Shown: positions 44,349-54,334, counted from the stretch's first letter. The stretch is DNA of 64,000 nucleotides from an uncultured Caulobacter sp. (GCA_913776195.1 CAJYMH010000031.1:310001-374000), one strand, 5' to 3'. The notes: a model not told the origin generated them from the letters alone. Translations and numbers: made by a program.

Positions 44349-45632
44349 TCAGACGGTGAGGGGCGGGGGAACGGCGCCGGACTTTACGGGACGGGCCGGA
44401 TCGCGGACCAGCGTCCACAGCAGCAGCGCTCCGACAAGGTCAAGCACGCCCAGGGCGATGAAGAAAGGATCGTAGCCCACCGTCGCCACCAAGCCTCCGA
44501 TCAGCAGCGAGAAGATCAGCACGCCGAAATTGCCGAACGTCCCCGCCATTCCGGCCACGGTGGCCACCTCGCTCTTGCGGAACAGGTCCGACGACATGGT
44601 GATCACCGTCACCGACAGGGTCTGGTGCGCGAACCCGCCCAGACACAGCAGGGCGATGGCGGCATAGGCGCTCTCCACCTGGCTGACGAAGGCCATGCCC
44701 ATCATCAGCACGGCTCCCACCGTGAACGCGCCGCGCCGGGCGTTGATCAGGCTCACCCTGCGCCTTTGCAGGAACAGCGCGACTGTCGGCCCGAACAGGC
44801 AGCCCAGGTCCGCCGCCACGAACGGCAGCCAGGCGAACAGGGCGATCTGCTTAAGGTCGAAGCCCCGCGCCGTGGCCAGATACAGCGGCGCCCAAAACGC
44901 CAGCGTTCCCCACACCGGATCGGCCAGGAAGCGGGGCAGGGCGATGCCCCAGAAGTTTCGCTGCTTGAGGATGTGGACCAGGGACGGCTTGGCGTCGGAC
45001 GCGTCCAGGTGCTGCTCCTGCCCGGCGGCGATGTAGTCGCGCTCGTCATCGGACAGGCGGGGATGCTGGGTCGGCGGCTGATAGAACTTCAGCCATAGCA
45101 ACACCCATACCAGGCCCATGAAGCCCGTGACCACGAAGGCCGCGCGCCAGTTCCACGACAGGATCGCCCAGGCCACCAGGGGCGGCGCCAGCATGGAGCC
45201 GACCGACGCCCCGATGTTGTAGACACCGCCAGCCATCCCCCGTTCCTTGGCCGGGAACCACTCGGACACCGCCTTCATCCCGGCGGGGTTGGCCGAGCCC
45301 TCCGCAAGGCCCAGCAGGCCGCGCAGACCCGCCAGCATAGGCCAGTTATTGGCCAGGCCGTGGGCCATGGTGATCAGCGACCAAGCCGTGGCGAAGAGGG
45401 CGAACCCGGTCTTCAATCCGATGACGTCCAGCACATAGCCGCACACGGGCTGCAGCATGATTCCCAGTTGGAATGCCGCGGTGATCCAGCCGTATTCTTT
45501 CGTGGTGATATCCAGATCGGCCAGCACCGTCGGGGCGGCCACCCCCAGGGTCGCGCGCGTCAGATAGTTGACGATGGCGCCCAGCATGATCAGCCCGATC
45601 ATCCACCAGCGCAGGGCTTTGAGGACCCGCAT
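44349..45632 (-). CDS. exuT: MFS hexuronate transporter (ExuT type)
   Basis: A 427-residue major-facilitator transporter of the anion:cation symporter type. Twelve hydrophobic helices are seen, with the N-terminal MLGAIVNYLTRATLGVAAP segment, the family's GLAEGSANPAGMKAVSEWFPAKERGMAGG block, and the YNIGASVGSML helix. ExuT imports D-glucuronate and D-galacturonate. The transporter lies in a glucuronoxylan cluster that frees glucuronic acid, which supports the uronate reading. It is followed after 2 bp by the GH43 gene. LacI- and FadR-type boxes lie in the divergent region upstream, within 100 bp of its start. Confidence 0.88.
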   Translation of the reverse strand: MRVLKALRWWMIGLIMLGAIVNYLTRATLGVAAPTVLADLDITTKEYGWITAAFQLGIMLQPVCGYVLDVIGLKTGFALFATAWSLITMAHGLANNWPMLAGLRGLLGLAEGSANPAGMKAVSEWFPAKERGMAGGVYNIGASVGSMLAPPLVAWAILSWNWRAAFVVTGFMGLVWVLLWLKFYQPPTQHPRLSDDERDYIAAGQEQHLDASDAKPSLVHILKQRNFWGIALPRFLADPVWGTLAFWAPLYLATARGFDLKQIALFAWLPFVAADLGCLFGPTVALFLQRRRVSLINARRGAFTVGAVLMMGMAFVSQVESAYAAIALLCLGGFAHQTLSVTVITMSSDLFRKSEVATVAGMAGTFGNFGVLIFSLLIGGLVATVGYDPFFIALGVLDLVGALLLWTLVRDPARPVKSGAVPPPLTV

Positions 45633-45675
45633 GAACCTTTTCCTCGCCTAACGCCGTCTGACGCGGCATTGTTTG

Positions 45676-45689
45676 CGTTACCGGTACCA
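45676..45689. promoter_or_regulatory. LacI-type operator candidate, site 1
   Basis: On the minus strand this reads TGGTACCGGTAACG, a near-palindrome around a central ACCGGT with the CG centre typical of LacI-family operators. It lies in the divergent gap between exuT and the GH10 gene, 43 bp from the exuT start. Related boxes occur at 55650 and 63924. Confidence 0.6.
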
Positions 45690-45698
45690 AAGACCTTG

Positions 45699-45711
45699 AT
45701 TGGTCTGACCT
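45699..45711. promoter_or_regulatory. FadR/GntR-type operator candidate, site 1
   Basis: ATTGGTCTGACCT, a palindrome of the TGGTC-n-GACC kind known for FadR-family regulators. It differs by one base from the reverse complement of 55691-55703. A second perfect palindrome, TTGTGG-T-CCACAA, abuts it at 45711-45723, so a pair of dimers could bind here. The GntR gene at 53591 encodes a suitable regulator. Confidence 0.6.
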
Positions 45712-45723
45712 TGTGGTCCACAA
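45711..45723. promoter_or_regulatory. Second palindrome next to the FadR-type site
   Basis: TTGTGG-T-CCACAA, perfect over six-base arms, directly joined to the TGGTC-n-GACC box. The spacing between centres is about one helical turn, as expected for two regulator dimers side by side. Confidence 0.5.
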
Positions 45724-45814
45724 AGTCTGACAACGCCCGCCAATAGACAAGGGCGAATAGGGAAAAACGTCGCCGTCAGGCCAAAAGGCCGGCGGCTATG
45801 AAGGAGGGAAGCCC

Positions 45815-46939
45815 ATGCTGACGCGTCGCGCCTGCCTGAGCCTGTCCGCGGGCTTCGCCGCCACGGGCCTGATCGGCTCGCCTGTTCAGGCGCAGGAGCC
45901 TTCGCTCTCCGCCCTCGCAAAGGCCAAGGGCCTGCACTTCGGCACTGCCATCGGGACCGGCAAACCGTTCGAAGACGCCCGCCACCGCGAGATCGTCATC
46001 CGCGAGTGCGGCATGATCGTCCCCGAGAATGAACTGAAGTGGTACGTCCTGCGGCCGGACGACAAGACCTTCGCCTTCGAGCGCGCCGACCAGCTCGCGG
46101 CCTTTGCCAAGCAGCACGACATGATCCTGCGCGGCCATTGCCTGCTCTGGCATCACCCGCGCTGGTTCCCCGCCTGGCTCAACGATTACGACTTCGGCGC
46201 CGCCCCGGCGGCGAAGGCGGAGGCCGTGCTGGCCGAACATATCCGCACGGTCTGCGCCCGCTATCCGCAAATCACGTCGTGGGACGTGGTCAACGAGACC
46301 ATCAACGACAAGACTGGCGAGTTGCGCGAAACCTCCCTGTCAAAGGCCATGGGCCAGGGCGTGCTGGAGGCGTCCTTCCATCTGGCCCGTGAAGCCGCGC
46401 CGAACGCCAAGCTGGCCTACAACGATTATATGGGCTGGAACGCCAGCGACGCGAAACACCGCGACGGCGTCCTGCGCCTGCTGGAGCGATTCAAAAAGAA
46501 CGGCGCGCCGGTGGACGTCCTCGGCATCCAGAGCCACCTCGGAGTCGGCCAGGGTGATCAGGTCACCGGCGCCGGCGCGCGCCAGGAACGCGAATGGCGG
46601 CGCTTTATCGATGAGGCCGTGGGCATGGGCTACGACCTCGCCCTCACCGAGTTCGACGTCAACGACAAGGCGCTGCCCGCCGACATCCCGTCCCGCGACC
46701 AGGCGGTGGCGGACGAGGCGAAGGCCTTCCTCGATCTGATGCTCAGCTACCCCCAGACCAAGGAGGTCCTGGCCTGGGGCATGCTCGACCAATACTCTTG
46801 GCTGCAGGGCACGACACCGCGTCCCGACAACCTGCCCAAGCGCCCGTCGCTGTATGGCGCTGACTACAAGCCCAAGCCGCTGCGCGACGCCTTCGCCGCC
46901 GCCTTCCGCGCCGCTCCGGAGCGCACCCCATGGGCCTAA
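45815..46939 (+). CDS. GH10 endo-beta-1,4-xylanase
   Basis: A 374-residue family 10 xylanase that cuts the xylan backbone. It has a signal peptide with a twin-Arg start (MLTRRACLSLSAG) ending near residue 27 (PVQAQ). The (beta/alpha)8 barrel shows ENELKWYVLRP, GHCLLWHHPRWFPAW, the acid/base Glu161 in SWDVVNE and the nucleophile Glu279 in LTEFDV. The end WGMLDQYSWL is also typical. Exported to the periplasm or surface. It overlaps the next gene (GH43) by 10 bp and starts a four-gene operon GH10-GH43-GH3-GH115. Confidence 0.96.
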   Translation: MLTRRACLSLSAGFAATGLIGSPVQAQEPSLSALAKAKGLHFGTAIGTGKPFEDARHREIVIRECGMIVPENELKWYVLRPDDKTFAFERADQLAAFAKQHDMILRGHCLLWHHPRWFPAWLNDYDFGAAPAAKAEAVLAEHIRTVCARYPQITSWDVVNETINDKTGELRETSLSKAMGQGVLEASFHLAREAAPNAKLAYNDYMGWNASDAKHRDGVLRLLERFKKNGAPVDVLGIQSHLGVGQGDQVTGAGARQEREWRRFIDEAVGMGYDLALTEFDVNDKALPADIPSRDQAVADEAKAFLDLMLSYPQTKEVLAWGMLDQYSWLQGTTPRPDNLPKRPSLYGADYKPKPLRDAFAAAFRAAPERTPWA

Positions 46940-48609
46940 GGCGAACCCTGTTCCTGGCCGCCGCAGCGGCGCTGACTACGACCGTCGTCCAGGCGGCCGA
47001 GGCGCGCTTCGAGCGGTTCGTCTATTCGGGTTCGGACCCGGTTTCGGCGACCCTGAAGCCGGGGCCGAACGACTACCGTAATCCGATCCTTGCCGGCTTC
47101 TATCCGGACCCGTCGATCACCCAGGTCGGCGGCGACTACTATCTGGTCAACTCGACCTTCGCTTACTTCCCGGGCATCCCGATCTTCCACAGCCGCGACC
47201 TGGTCAACTGGACCCAGATCGGCAACGCCATCGACCGGCCGGGCCAGCTGAAGTTCGACGGCCTGCGCACCTCTCGCGGGGTCTTCGCCCCGGCGATCGA
47301 GCATCACGACGGCCTCTTCTACATCGCCAACACCTGCATCGACTGCGGTGGCAACTTCATCGTCACCGCCAAGGATCCGGCCGGTCCCTGGTCCGATCCC
47401 ATCTGGCTGCCGGACTTCGACGGCATCGACCCGTCGCTGTTCTTTGACGCCGACGGCCGCGCCTGGATGGTCAATAACGGACCGCCGGAGGGAACGCCGC
47501 TTTACGAAGGCCACCGGGCCATCTGGATCCAGCAGTTCGATCCCAAGGCCATGAAGCTGACCGGCCCGCGCCGGGTGCTGGTCAATGGCGGCGTCGATCT
47601 GTCGACGAAGCCGATCTGGGCCGAGGGGCCGCATCTCTTCAAGCGCGGGGACTGGTACTACCTGATCGCCGCAGAAGGCGGCACGGCCGAGGATCACTCC
47701 CAGACCGTCTATCGCGCTCGCACGCTCGACGGACCGTTCGTCCCTTGGGACAAGAACCCGATCTTGACCCAACGCCACCTGCCAAAGGACCGGCCCTTCC
47801 CGATCACCTCCGCCGGCCACGCGGACTTCGTGCAGACGGCGAACGGCGACTGGTGGAGCATCTTTCTGGCCACCCGGCCCTATGCCGACGACCACTACAA
47901 CACCGGCCGCGAGACGTTCCTGCTGCCGGTGACCTGGACCGACGACGGCTGGCCCTCAATCCTTACCGGCGACGCCGTGATCCCGGCGGTGCACAAGCGC
48001 CCCGTCGCGCCCGCCCAGCCCGCGCCGAAGATCCCGACCCACGGCGACTTCGCGGTGACCGACGAATTCGACGGCAAGACTCTCCCGCTCCACTGGCTGA
48101 CCATTCGTACGCCGAAATCCCAGTGGTGGCGGCTGGACGGCGGCGCCCTGGTTCTCGACGCCCGGCCCGACGCGGTCGGCGACCTATCCGCCCAGCCGTC
48201 CTTCTGGGGCCGACGCCAGCAGCACGCCGACATGACCGCCTCGACCAAGGTCCGCTTCGCGCCGGAGCGCGACGGCGACAAGGCCGGCCTGCTGGCCCTG
48301 CAGAATGACGAGCACTTCTTCTTCCTCGGTCTTGCTCGTGAAGGCGGCGGCGATGTTGTCCGGCTTGAGCGCCGCGCAGGCAAGGACGCGCCCGCCATCG
48401 TCGCCTCCGCCCCCGTGACCCTCGCGCCCGGCGCCCCGCTCGACCTGAAGGTCGAAGCGCGGGGCGGCGCCTACGCCTTTTCCTACGCCGCCCAGCCCGG
48501 CCGCTGGACCGTTCTCGCCAAGGACGTCGACGGCCGGATTCTCAGCACCAAGACCGCCGGCGGCTTCGTCGGCGCCCTGATCGGCCCCTACGCGCAGAGC
48601 GGCCGCTAA
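46930..48609 (+). CDS. GH43 glycosidase, exported
   Basis: A 559-residue family 43 enzyme with a signal peptide (about residues 1-23, VVQAAEA). The propeller starts YRNPILAGFYPDPSITQVG with the base Asp, has GIDPSLFFDADGRAWMVNN, and IWAEGPHLFKRGDWYYLIAAEGGT with the acid Glu. The C-terminal half is a beta-sandwich with a DEFDG-K-T motif. Probably a beta-xylosidase or alpha-L-arabinofuranosidase acting in the periplasm on xylo-oligosaccharides. It differs from the other GH43 in this window by its signal peptide and opening. It overlaps GH10 by 10 bp, and GH3 follows 21 bp later. Confidence 0.92.
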   Translation: MGLRRTLFLAAAAALTTTVVQAAEARFERFVYSGSDPVSATLKPGPNDYRNPILAGFYPDPSITQVGGDYYLVNSTFAYFPGIPIFHSRDLVNWTQIGNAIDRPGQLKFDGLRTSRGVFAPAIEHHDGLFYIANTCIDCGGNFIVTAKDPAGPWSDPIWLPDFDGIDPSLFFDADGRAWMVNNGPPEGTPLYEGHRAIWIQQFDPKAMKLTGPRRVLVNGGVDLSTKPIWAEGPHLFKRGDWYYLIAAEGGTAEDHSQTVYRARTLDGPFVPWDKNPILTQRHLPKDRPFPITSAGHADFVQTANGDWWSIFLATRPYADDHYNTGRETFLLPVTWTDDGWPSILTGDAVIPAVHKRPVAPAQPAPKIPTHGDFAVTDEFDGKTLPLHWLTIRTPKSQWWRLDGGALVLDARPDAVGDLSAQPSFWGRRQQHADMTASTKVRFAPERDGDKAGLLALQNDEHFFFLGLAREGGGDVVRLERRAGKDAPAIVASAPVTLAPGAPLDLKVEARGGAYAFSYAAQPGRWTVLAKDVDGRILSTKTAGGFVGALIGPYAQSGR

Positions 48610-48630
48610 CTTCAGATGGAGACCCGTCCC

Positions 48631-51018
48631 ATGAACCTGACCCGCCGCCATCTGGGCGTCAGCCTCGCCGCTCTCACCGTCGCCGCCGTCGGCCCGCGCG
48701 CACTGGCCGCAACGCCGCTGTACAAGGACCCCCGCCAGCCGGTGGACGCGCGGGTGAAGGACCTGCTCGGCCGCATGACGCTTGAGGAGAAGGCCGCCCA
48801 ACTGATCGGCATCTGGCTGACCAAGGCCAAGATCCAGAACGACAAGGGCGACTTCTCGCCCGCCAACGCCACTCAGAACTTCCCGCACGGCCTGGGCCAG
48901 ATCTCCCGCCCGTCCGACCGTCGCGGAGTGAAGCCGGTGACCGTGGTGGGGGCCGCCGCCGGCGCCGAGGCCGACAGCATCAACCGCAACGCGGCCGAGA
49001 CCGCCCGCTACATCAACGCCGCCCAGAAGTGGTCGATGGAGAGCACCCGTCTCGGCATCCCGATGCTGATGCACGACGAGGCCCTGCACGGCTATGTCGC
49101 CCGCGACGCCACCAGCTTCCCGCAGGCGATCGCGTTGGCCTCCACCTTCGACACCGGCCTAGTCGAGCAGGTCTTCGCCTGCGCCGCCCGGGAGATGCGC
49201 GCGCGCGGCGCCAACATGGCCTTGGCCCCTGTCGTCGACGTGGCGCGCGACCCGCGCTGGGGCCGCATCGAGGAGACCTATGGCGAAGACCCGCATGTCT
49301 GCGCCGAGATCGGTCTGGCCGCCATTCGCGGCTTCCAGGGCGCGACCCTGCCGCTGGCCAAGGACAAGGTGTTCGTCACCCTCAAGCACATGACCGGCCA
49401 CGGCCAGCCTGAGAACGGAATCAATGTCGGCCCCGCCCAGATCGCCGAACGCACTCTGCGCGAGAACTTTTTCCCGCCCTTCGAGCGCGCGGTGAAGGAG
49501 CTGCCGGTTCGCTCGGTCATGCCCTCCTACAACGAGATCGACGGCGTGCCGTCCCACGCCAGCCGTTGGCTCCTGACCGATATTCTGCGCACCGAATGGG
49601 GCTATCAGGGCTCGGTCCAGAGCGACTACTTCGCGATCAAAGAGCTGATCGATCGTCACAAGCTGACCGACCAGCTTTCGGATACGGCGGTGATGGCCCT
49701 GAACGCCGGGGTCGATGTCGAGCTGCCGGACGGCGAAGCCTACGCCCTTATTCCCGAACTGGTCCGCTCGGGCCGCATACCGATCGCCCAGGTCGACGCC
49801 GCCGTGGCGCGTGTGCTGACCATGAAGTTCGAGGGCGGCCTGTTCGAAAATCCCTATGCCGACGAGAAGACCGCCGACGCCAAAACGGCGACGCCGCAGG
49901 CCGTGGCCCTCGCCCGCGAAGCCGCCCGCAAGGCGGTGGTCCTGCTCAAGAACGACAAGGGCGTGCTGCCCCTGGATGGCAAGAAGCTCAAGCGCGTCGC
50001 CCTGCTGGGCACGCACGCCAAGGACACGCCGATCGGCGGCTATTCCGACATCCCCCGCCACGTCGTCTCGATCCACGAAGGACTGACCGCCGAGGCCAAG
50101 GCCCAGGGCTTCACCCTGGACTACGCCGAGGCCGTGCGGATCACCGAGCAACGCATCTGGGCGCAGGACGAGGTCAAGTTCGTCGATCCCGCCGTCAACG
50201 CCAAGCTGATCGCCGAGGCGGTCGAGGTGGCCAAGAAGGCCGACGTGGTCGTCATGGTCCTGGGCGACAACGAGCAGACCAGCCGCGAGGCCTGGGCCGA
50301 CAATCACCTGGGCGACCGCGACAGCCTGGACCTGATCGGTCAGCAGAACGATCTGGCCAAGGCCATCTTCGATCTGGGCAAGCCGACCGTGGTCTTCCTG
50401 CTCAACGGCCGCCCGCTGTCCATCAACCTGCTGGCCGAGCGCGCCGACGCCATCATCGAGGGTTGGTACCTGGGCGAGCAGACCGGCTTGGCCGCCGCTG
50501 ACATCCTGTTCGGCCGCGCCAATCCGGGCGGCAAGCTGCCGGTCAGCATCGCGCGCAACGTCGGCCAGCTGCCGATCTATTACAACCGCAAGCCCACGGC
50601 CCGCCGGGGCTATCTGCAGGGCGACACCACGCCCCTCTATCCGTTCGGCTTCGGCCTCAGCTACACGACCTTCGACATCTCCGCGCCCCGCCTCGCCAAG
50701 GCCAGGATCGGCATGGGCGAGAAGGTCCGGGTCGAGGTAGATGTGACCAACACCGGCCAGCGCGCCGGCGACGAGGTGGTCCAGCTCTACGTTCGCGACG
50801 TAGCTGCGTCGGTCACCCGGCCGCTGATGGAGCTCAAGCACTTCAAGCGCGTCACCCTGGCCCCCGGGGCCAAGACCACGGTCGTCTTCGAGATCGCGCC
50901 GTCGGACCTGTGGTTCTGGAATCTTGAGATGAAGCGCGTGGTCGAGCCGGGCGACTTCACCATCATGGCCGGCCCCAACTCCGTGGATCTCAAGTCGACG
51001 ATCCTGACGGTGGCCTGA
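48631..51018 (+). CDS. GH3 beta-glycosidase, exported
   Basis: A 795-residue family 3 enzyme. It opens NLTRRHLGVSL, a twin-Arg type signal ending near residue 26. The barrel domain has the GPVVDVARDPRWGRIEETYGEDP-like segment, KHMTGHGQPENG and the nucleophile Asp332 in VQSDYFAIKEL. The second domain starts near residue 440 (VLLKNDKGVLPLDG), and the last 120 residues are a fibronectin-III-like domain (VTNTGQRAGDEVVQLYVRD). In this cluster it is probably a beta-xylosidase or beta-glucosidase finishing xylo-oligosaccharides. ATG 48631 is preferred for the GGAG 9 bp upstream; ATG 48616 is also in frame. Its stop overlaps the GH115 start by one base. Confidence 0.94.
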   Translation: MNLTRRHLGVSLAALTVAAVGPRALAATPLYKDPRQPVDARVKDLLGRMTLEEKAAQLIGIWLTKAKIQNDKGDFSPANATQNFPHGLGQISRPSDRRGVKPVTVVGAAAGAEADSINRNAAETARYINAAQKWSMESTRLGIPMLMHDEALHGYVARDATSFPQAIALASTFDTGLVEQVFACAAREMRARGANMALAPVVDVARDPRWGRIEETYGEDPHVCAEIGLAAIRGFQGATLPLAKDKVFVTLKHMTGHGQPENGINVGPAQIAERTLRENFFPPFERAVKELPVRSVMPSYNEIDGVPSHASRWLLTDILRTEWGYQGSVQSDYFAIKELIDRHKLTDQLSDTAVMALNAGVDVELPDGEAYALIPELVRSGRIPIAQVDAAVARVLTMKFEGGLFENPYADEKTADAKTATPQAVALAREAARKAVVLLKNDKGVLPLDGKKLKRVALLGTHAKDTPIGGYSDIPRHVVSIHEGLTAEAKAQGFTLDYAEAVRITEQRIWAQDEVKFVDPAVNAKLIAEAVEVAKKADVVVMVLGDNEQTSREAWADNHLGDRDSLDLIGQQNDLAKAIFDLGKPTVVFLLNGRPLSINLLAERADAIIEGWYLGEQTGLAAADILFGRANPGGKLPVSIARNVGQLPIYYNRKPTARRGYLQGDTTPLYPFGFGLSYTTFDISAPRLAKARIGMGEKVRVEVDVTNTGQRAGDEVVQLYVRDVAASVTRPLMELKHFKRVTLAPGAKTTVVFEIAPSDLWFWNLEMKRVVEPGDFTIMAGPNSVDLKSTILTVA

Positions 51019-53594
51019 TGCTGCGCGTCCTTCTACTCGCCGGGGCGCTGGCCTGCGCGGCCATGTCGCCGACCCTGGCGCGCGCCTGCACGACGCCGGT
51101 TTCCGTCTGCGCCCAGGACGCCGCCGGCAGCTTCCGGCTGATCCGCAACGGACAGGCGGCCGGCGTCTTTATCGACGCGACCGCCGATCCTGCAGTCCGC
51201 CATGTGGCCGACAGCTTCGCCGCCGATCTGCAGCGGGTGGGCGGAAAGCCCGCTACGCGCGTGGTCGACCTCGTGAGCGCCAAGGGCGACCTCGTCATCA
51301 TTGGCGTCCTTGGCGCCAGCCCAGCCATCGAGGCCTTGGTCCGCGACGGGAAGATCAAGGCCGACGACCTCGCCGGCCAATGGGAAGCTTATCGCCAGAT
51401 CATCGTGGACCGGCCTTTTCCGAATGTCCCGCGCGCCCTGGTGATCGTCGGCTCGGACCGTCGCGGCGCGGTGTTCGGCGCCTATGACCTGTCGGAGAAG
51501 ATCGGGATCTCACCCTGGCATTGGTTCGCCGACGTACCTACGGAGCGCAAGTCGAACGTCTTCGTCACCGCCGGCGAACGCCGTGATCAGCCCAAGGTCC
51601 GCTATCGCGGCTTCTTCATTAATGACGAAGACCCCGCCTTCGGGACCTGGTCGAAGAAGAAATTCGGCGGCGCCAACGCCGACATGTACCGCCATGTCTT
51701 CGAGCTGATGCTGCGTCTGAAGGGCAACTATCTGTGGCCCGCCATGTGGCAGCCGCGCGCCTTCAACGCCGATGATCCGCGCAACATGGTCTTGGCCGAC
51801 GAGATGGGCGTGGTCATGGGGACCTCGCACCACGAACCGCTGACCCGCGCCCACGACGAATGGGGCCGCTTCAAGGGCGGAGCCTGGGACTACGCCCGCA
51901 ACGGCGACAAGCTGCGTGAATTTTGGCGCGGCGGCGTCCAGCGGATGATGTCCAAGGGGAATGGCCAGCCTTACGAAAATCTCGTCACCATCGGCATGCG
52001 GGGCGACGGCGATGAAGCCATGAGCGAGCATACCGCCATCGACCTGATGGAGACGGTCGTCGCCGACCAGCGCAAGATCATCGCCGAGGTCACCGGCGAG
52101 CCGGCGGAGAAGACGCCCCAGGTCTGGGCCCTCTACAAAGAGGTCCAGGACTATTACGACCGCGGGATGAAGGTCCCCGACGACGTCATCCTGCTGTTCG
52201 CGGACGACAACTGGGGCCAGGTCCGACGCCTGCCCACGACCGATCAGGATCGGACGGGCGGCTACGGCGTCTACTATCACTTCGACTATGTGGGCGCGCC
52301 GCGGAACTACAAGTGGCTCAACACCGTCCAGAACGAGAAGACCTGGCAGCAGATGGATCTGGCCTACGCCAAGGGCGCGCGGGCCCTGTGGGTCGTCAAT
52401 GTCGGCGACATCAAGCCCATGGAGTTCCCGCTCAGCTTTTTCATGAAGCAGGCCTGGGATCCGGAGGCCATGACGCCAGAAGCCCTGGCCCGATACCCAC
52501 AGGACTTCGCTCGCGCCGCCTTCGGATCGCGAGAGGCCGCCAGGATCGGCGACATCCTCACCCGCTACGGTCAGCTCGCCGCGCGCCGCAAACCCGAACT
52601 GATCAACGCCGCAAGCTTCCCCCTCGGTCCGGACGGCGACGTCCTGGATGGTGGTGAGTTCGGGATCATGATCGACGAGTGGCGCGCCCTCAAAGCCGAC
52701 GTCGCCAAGGCGAAGGCCGCGATCACCCCGGATCAGTCAGACGCCTTCTTCCAGCTGGTCGAGCATCCGGTGTCGGCCCTGTCCAACCTTTACGAGCTCT
52801 ACTACGCCGTGGCCTGGAACCAGCGTCTGGCCGCCAAGGGCGATTCCCGCGCTGACGTCTTCGCCGATCAGGCCGAGGCCGCCTTCGCCAGGGACAAGGC
52901 GATCGCCGCCGCCTATCACGCCCTGAACGGCGGCAAGTGGGACGGCATGATGCTGCAAACTCACTTCGGCTACACCAACTGGCAGCAGCCTCCCGCCGAC
53001 GTCATGCCCGGCGTGACCCGCGTGGGCGGAACGCCGAAGGCTCTGGCCTTCGCCCGGCCGACACCGCCCGCCGCCCCGGGTGTCGTCGCCGTGGAAGCGC
53101 CGGACTTCACCCGCGCGGTCGGCGGCGCCGGGCTGGAATGGAAGGTCGTGCCTAACTTCGGGAGGACCAAGGGCTCCGTCGTCGCCTTGCCGCAGGGCCG
53201 CCCCGCCACGACCCAGGCCGACGGCGTGCGCCTGGAGTACGCCGTGCCTGTGACCAGGGCCAGCGACCTGGCGGTGGAGCTGCATGTATCCCCGACCCTG
53301 GACGTCGCTGGCCGCAACCAGCTGCGCGTCGGCGTCTCTCTGGATGACGGCCCCATGCGGGTGATCACCGACAGTCTGATCCCCGCGCCCACCGCCACTA
53401 CGCTGCAAGAGCAGCGCGACTGGAACAAGGCGGTGATGGACAACGCCCGTGCCCTGCGCGTGACCTTCCCGGACGTCGCCGCCGGCAAGCATGTGGTCAA
53501 GGTCTGGCGCCTGGACGACAACGTCGTGCTTCAGAAAGTGGTGGCCGGCGTGGGGCCGTTCCCGGCCTCGTATCTCGGGGCCGCTGCGCGCTAG
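51018..53594 (+). CDS. GH115 xylan alpha-1,2-glucuronidase
   Basis: An 858-residue family 115 enzyme with a signal peptide (about residues 1-23, LARA). Characteristic segments include PRALVIVGSDRRGAVFGAYDLSEKIGISPWHWFADVP, YRGFFINDEDPAFGTWSKKKFGG, LWPAMWQPRAFNADDP, HHEPLTRAHDEWGR, and VTIGMRGDGDEAM. GH115 enzymes remove (4-O-methyl)glucuronic acid from internal as well as terminal xylose units of xylan. A C-terminal beta-rich domain fills residues 690-858. It is the last gene of the GH10-GH43-GH3-GH115 operon and converges with the GntR gene by a 4-bp overlap. Confidence 0.95.
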   Translation: MLRVLLLAGALACAAMSPTLARACTTPVSVCAQDAAGSFRLIRNGQAAGVFIDATADPAVRHVADSFAADLQRVGGKPATRVVDLVSAKGDLVIIGVLGASPAIEALVRDGKIKADDLAGQWEAYRQIIVDRPFPNVPRALVIVGSDRRGAVFGAYDLSEKIGISPWHWFADVPTERKSNVFVTAGERRDQPKVRYRGFFINDEDPAFGTWSKKKFGGANADMYRHVFELMLRLKGNYLWPAMWQPRAFNADDPRNMVLADEMGVVMGTSHHEPLTRAHDEWGRFKGGAWDYARNGDKLREFWRGGVQRMMSKGNGQPYENLVTIGMRGDGDEAMSEHTAIDLMETVVADQRKIIAEVTGEPAEKTPQVWALYKEVQDYYDRGMKVPDDVILLFADDNWGQVRRLPTTDQDRTGGYGVYYHFDYVGAPRNYKWLNTVQNEKTWQQMDLAYAKGARALWVVNVGDIKPMEFPLSFFMKQAWDPEAMTPEALARYPQDFARAAFGSREAARIGDILTRYGQLAARRKPELINAASFPLGPDGDVLDGGEFGIMIDEWRALKADVAKAKAAITPDQSDAFFQLVEHPVSALSNLYELYYAVAWNQRLAAKGDSRADVFADQAEAAFARDKAIAAAYHALNGGKWDGMMLQTHFGYTNWQQPPADVMPGVTRVGGTPKALAFARPTPPAAPGVVAVEAPDFTRAVGGAGLEWKVVPNFGRTKGSVVALPQGRPATTQADGVRLEYAVPVTRASDLAVELHVSPTLDVAGRNQLRVGVSLDDGPMRVITDSLIPAPTATTLQEQRDWNKAVMDNARALRVTFPDVAAGKHVVKVWRLDDNVVLQKVVAGVGPFPASYLGAAAR

Positions 53595-54334
53595 ATCGCC
53601 ACTCGTTTGGCGATGGCGCTTCGGCGGGCCTTGGTCTCCTGCTGGGCCTTCTGCAGGGCCTCAGTCTCGGTGGCGTGCAGCAGGTGCTCGATCACCCGCT
53701 CCAGGTGGTCTCGCATGGCCTGGCGGGCCGCGACCGGATCGCGGGCCCGTAGGGCGTCCAGCACCCGCCGGTGCTCGTTGGCGCGCGGCTCCAGACCCAG
53801 GCCGCGAGCCCGCATTAGGATGTTGCGGGCCAGGGGCGAGCGGTTGCGCAGCTCCCACAGATTTTCGACCGTGGCGGCGATGGCGCCGTTGCCGGTGGCG
53901 CGGGCGATCAGCAGGTGGAAGTCGCGGTCGGCGTCCTCGCCCTTGATCTCCTCCTGCGAGGTCATCATCGCCAGCAGGCGCTCCAGCTCCGCCAGGTCCT
54001 CGTCGTCGATGGTGGTCGCGGCCAGGGCCGCAGCCTCGCCCTCGAACAGGCGGCGGGCCTCGATCAGCTCGAAGGCGCCGATCTCGAAATCCCAGGAGGT
54101 GGTCATCGGCCGCGCGCCGCCGGTGACATAGATGCCCAGGCCATGGCGGGCCTCGACCATGCCCAGCATCTCAAGGGCGATCATGGCCTCACGCAGGGTG
54201 GGGCGGCTGACGCCGAACTGCTCGGCCAGCTCACGCTCGGTCGGCAGGCGGTCGCCCACCTTGTAGTTCCCGCCCTCGATCTCCTCGGCGATGGAGTCGG
54301 CGATGCGGCGATAGAGCTTGTTGCTGGCGGTCAT
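53591..54334 (-). CDS. GntR-family regulator, FadR subfamily
   Basis: A 247-residue transcription factor. The N-terminal winged helix is complete (KLYRRIADSIAEEIEGG, then LPTERELAEQFGVSRPTLREAMIALEMLGMVEARHGLGIYV). The FCD effector domain from about residue 90 to 225 has the Asp/His set seen in this class (DRDFHLLIARATGN, EHRRVLDALRARD, DHLERVIEHL), which often binds a metal ion with an acid ligand. FadR-type regulators in uronate clusters (UxuR/ExuR-like) usually respond to uronates or mannonate/fructuronate. TGGTC-n-GACC boxes upstream of exuT/GH10 and manD/GH67 match this class, so it is the likely local regulator; whether it represses or activates is unknown. Confidence 0.93.
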   Translation of the reverse strand: MTASNKLYRRIADSIAEEIEGGNYKVGDRLPTERELAEQFGVSRPTLREAMIALEMLGMVEARHGLGIYVTGGARPMTTSWDFEIGAFELIEARRLFEGEAAALAATTIDDEDLAELERLLAMMTSQEEIKGEDADRDFHLLIARATGNGAIAATVENLWELRNRSPLARNILMRARGLGLEPRANEHRRVLDALRARDPVAARQAMRDHLERVIEHLLHATETEALQKAQQETKARRSAIAKRVAI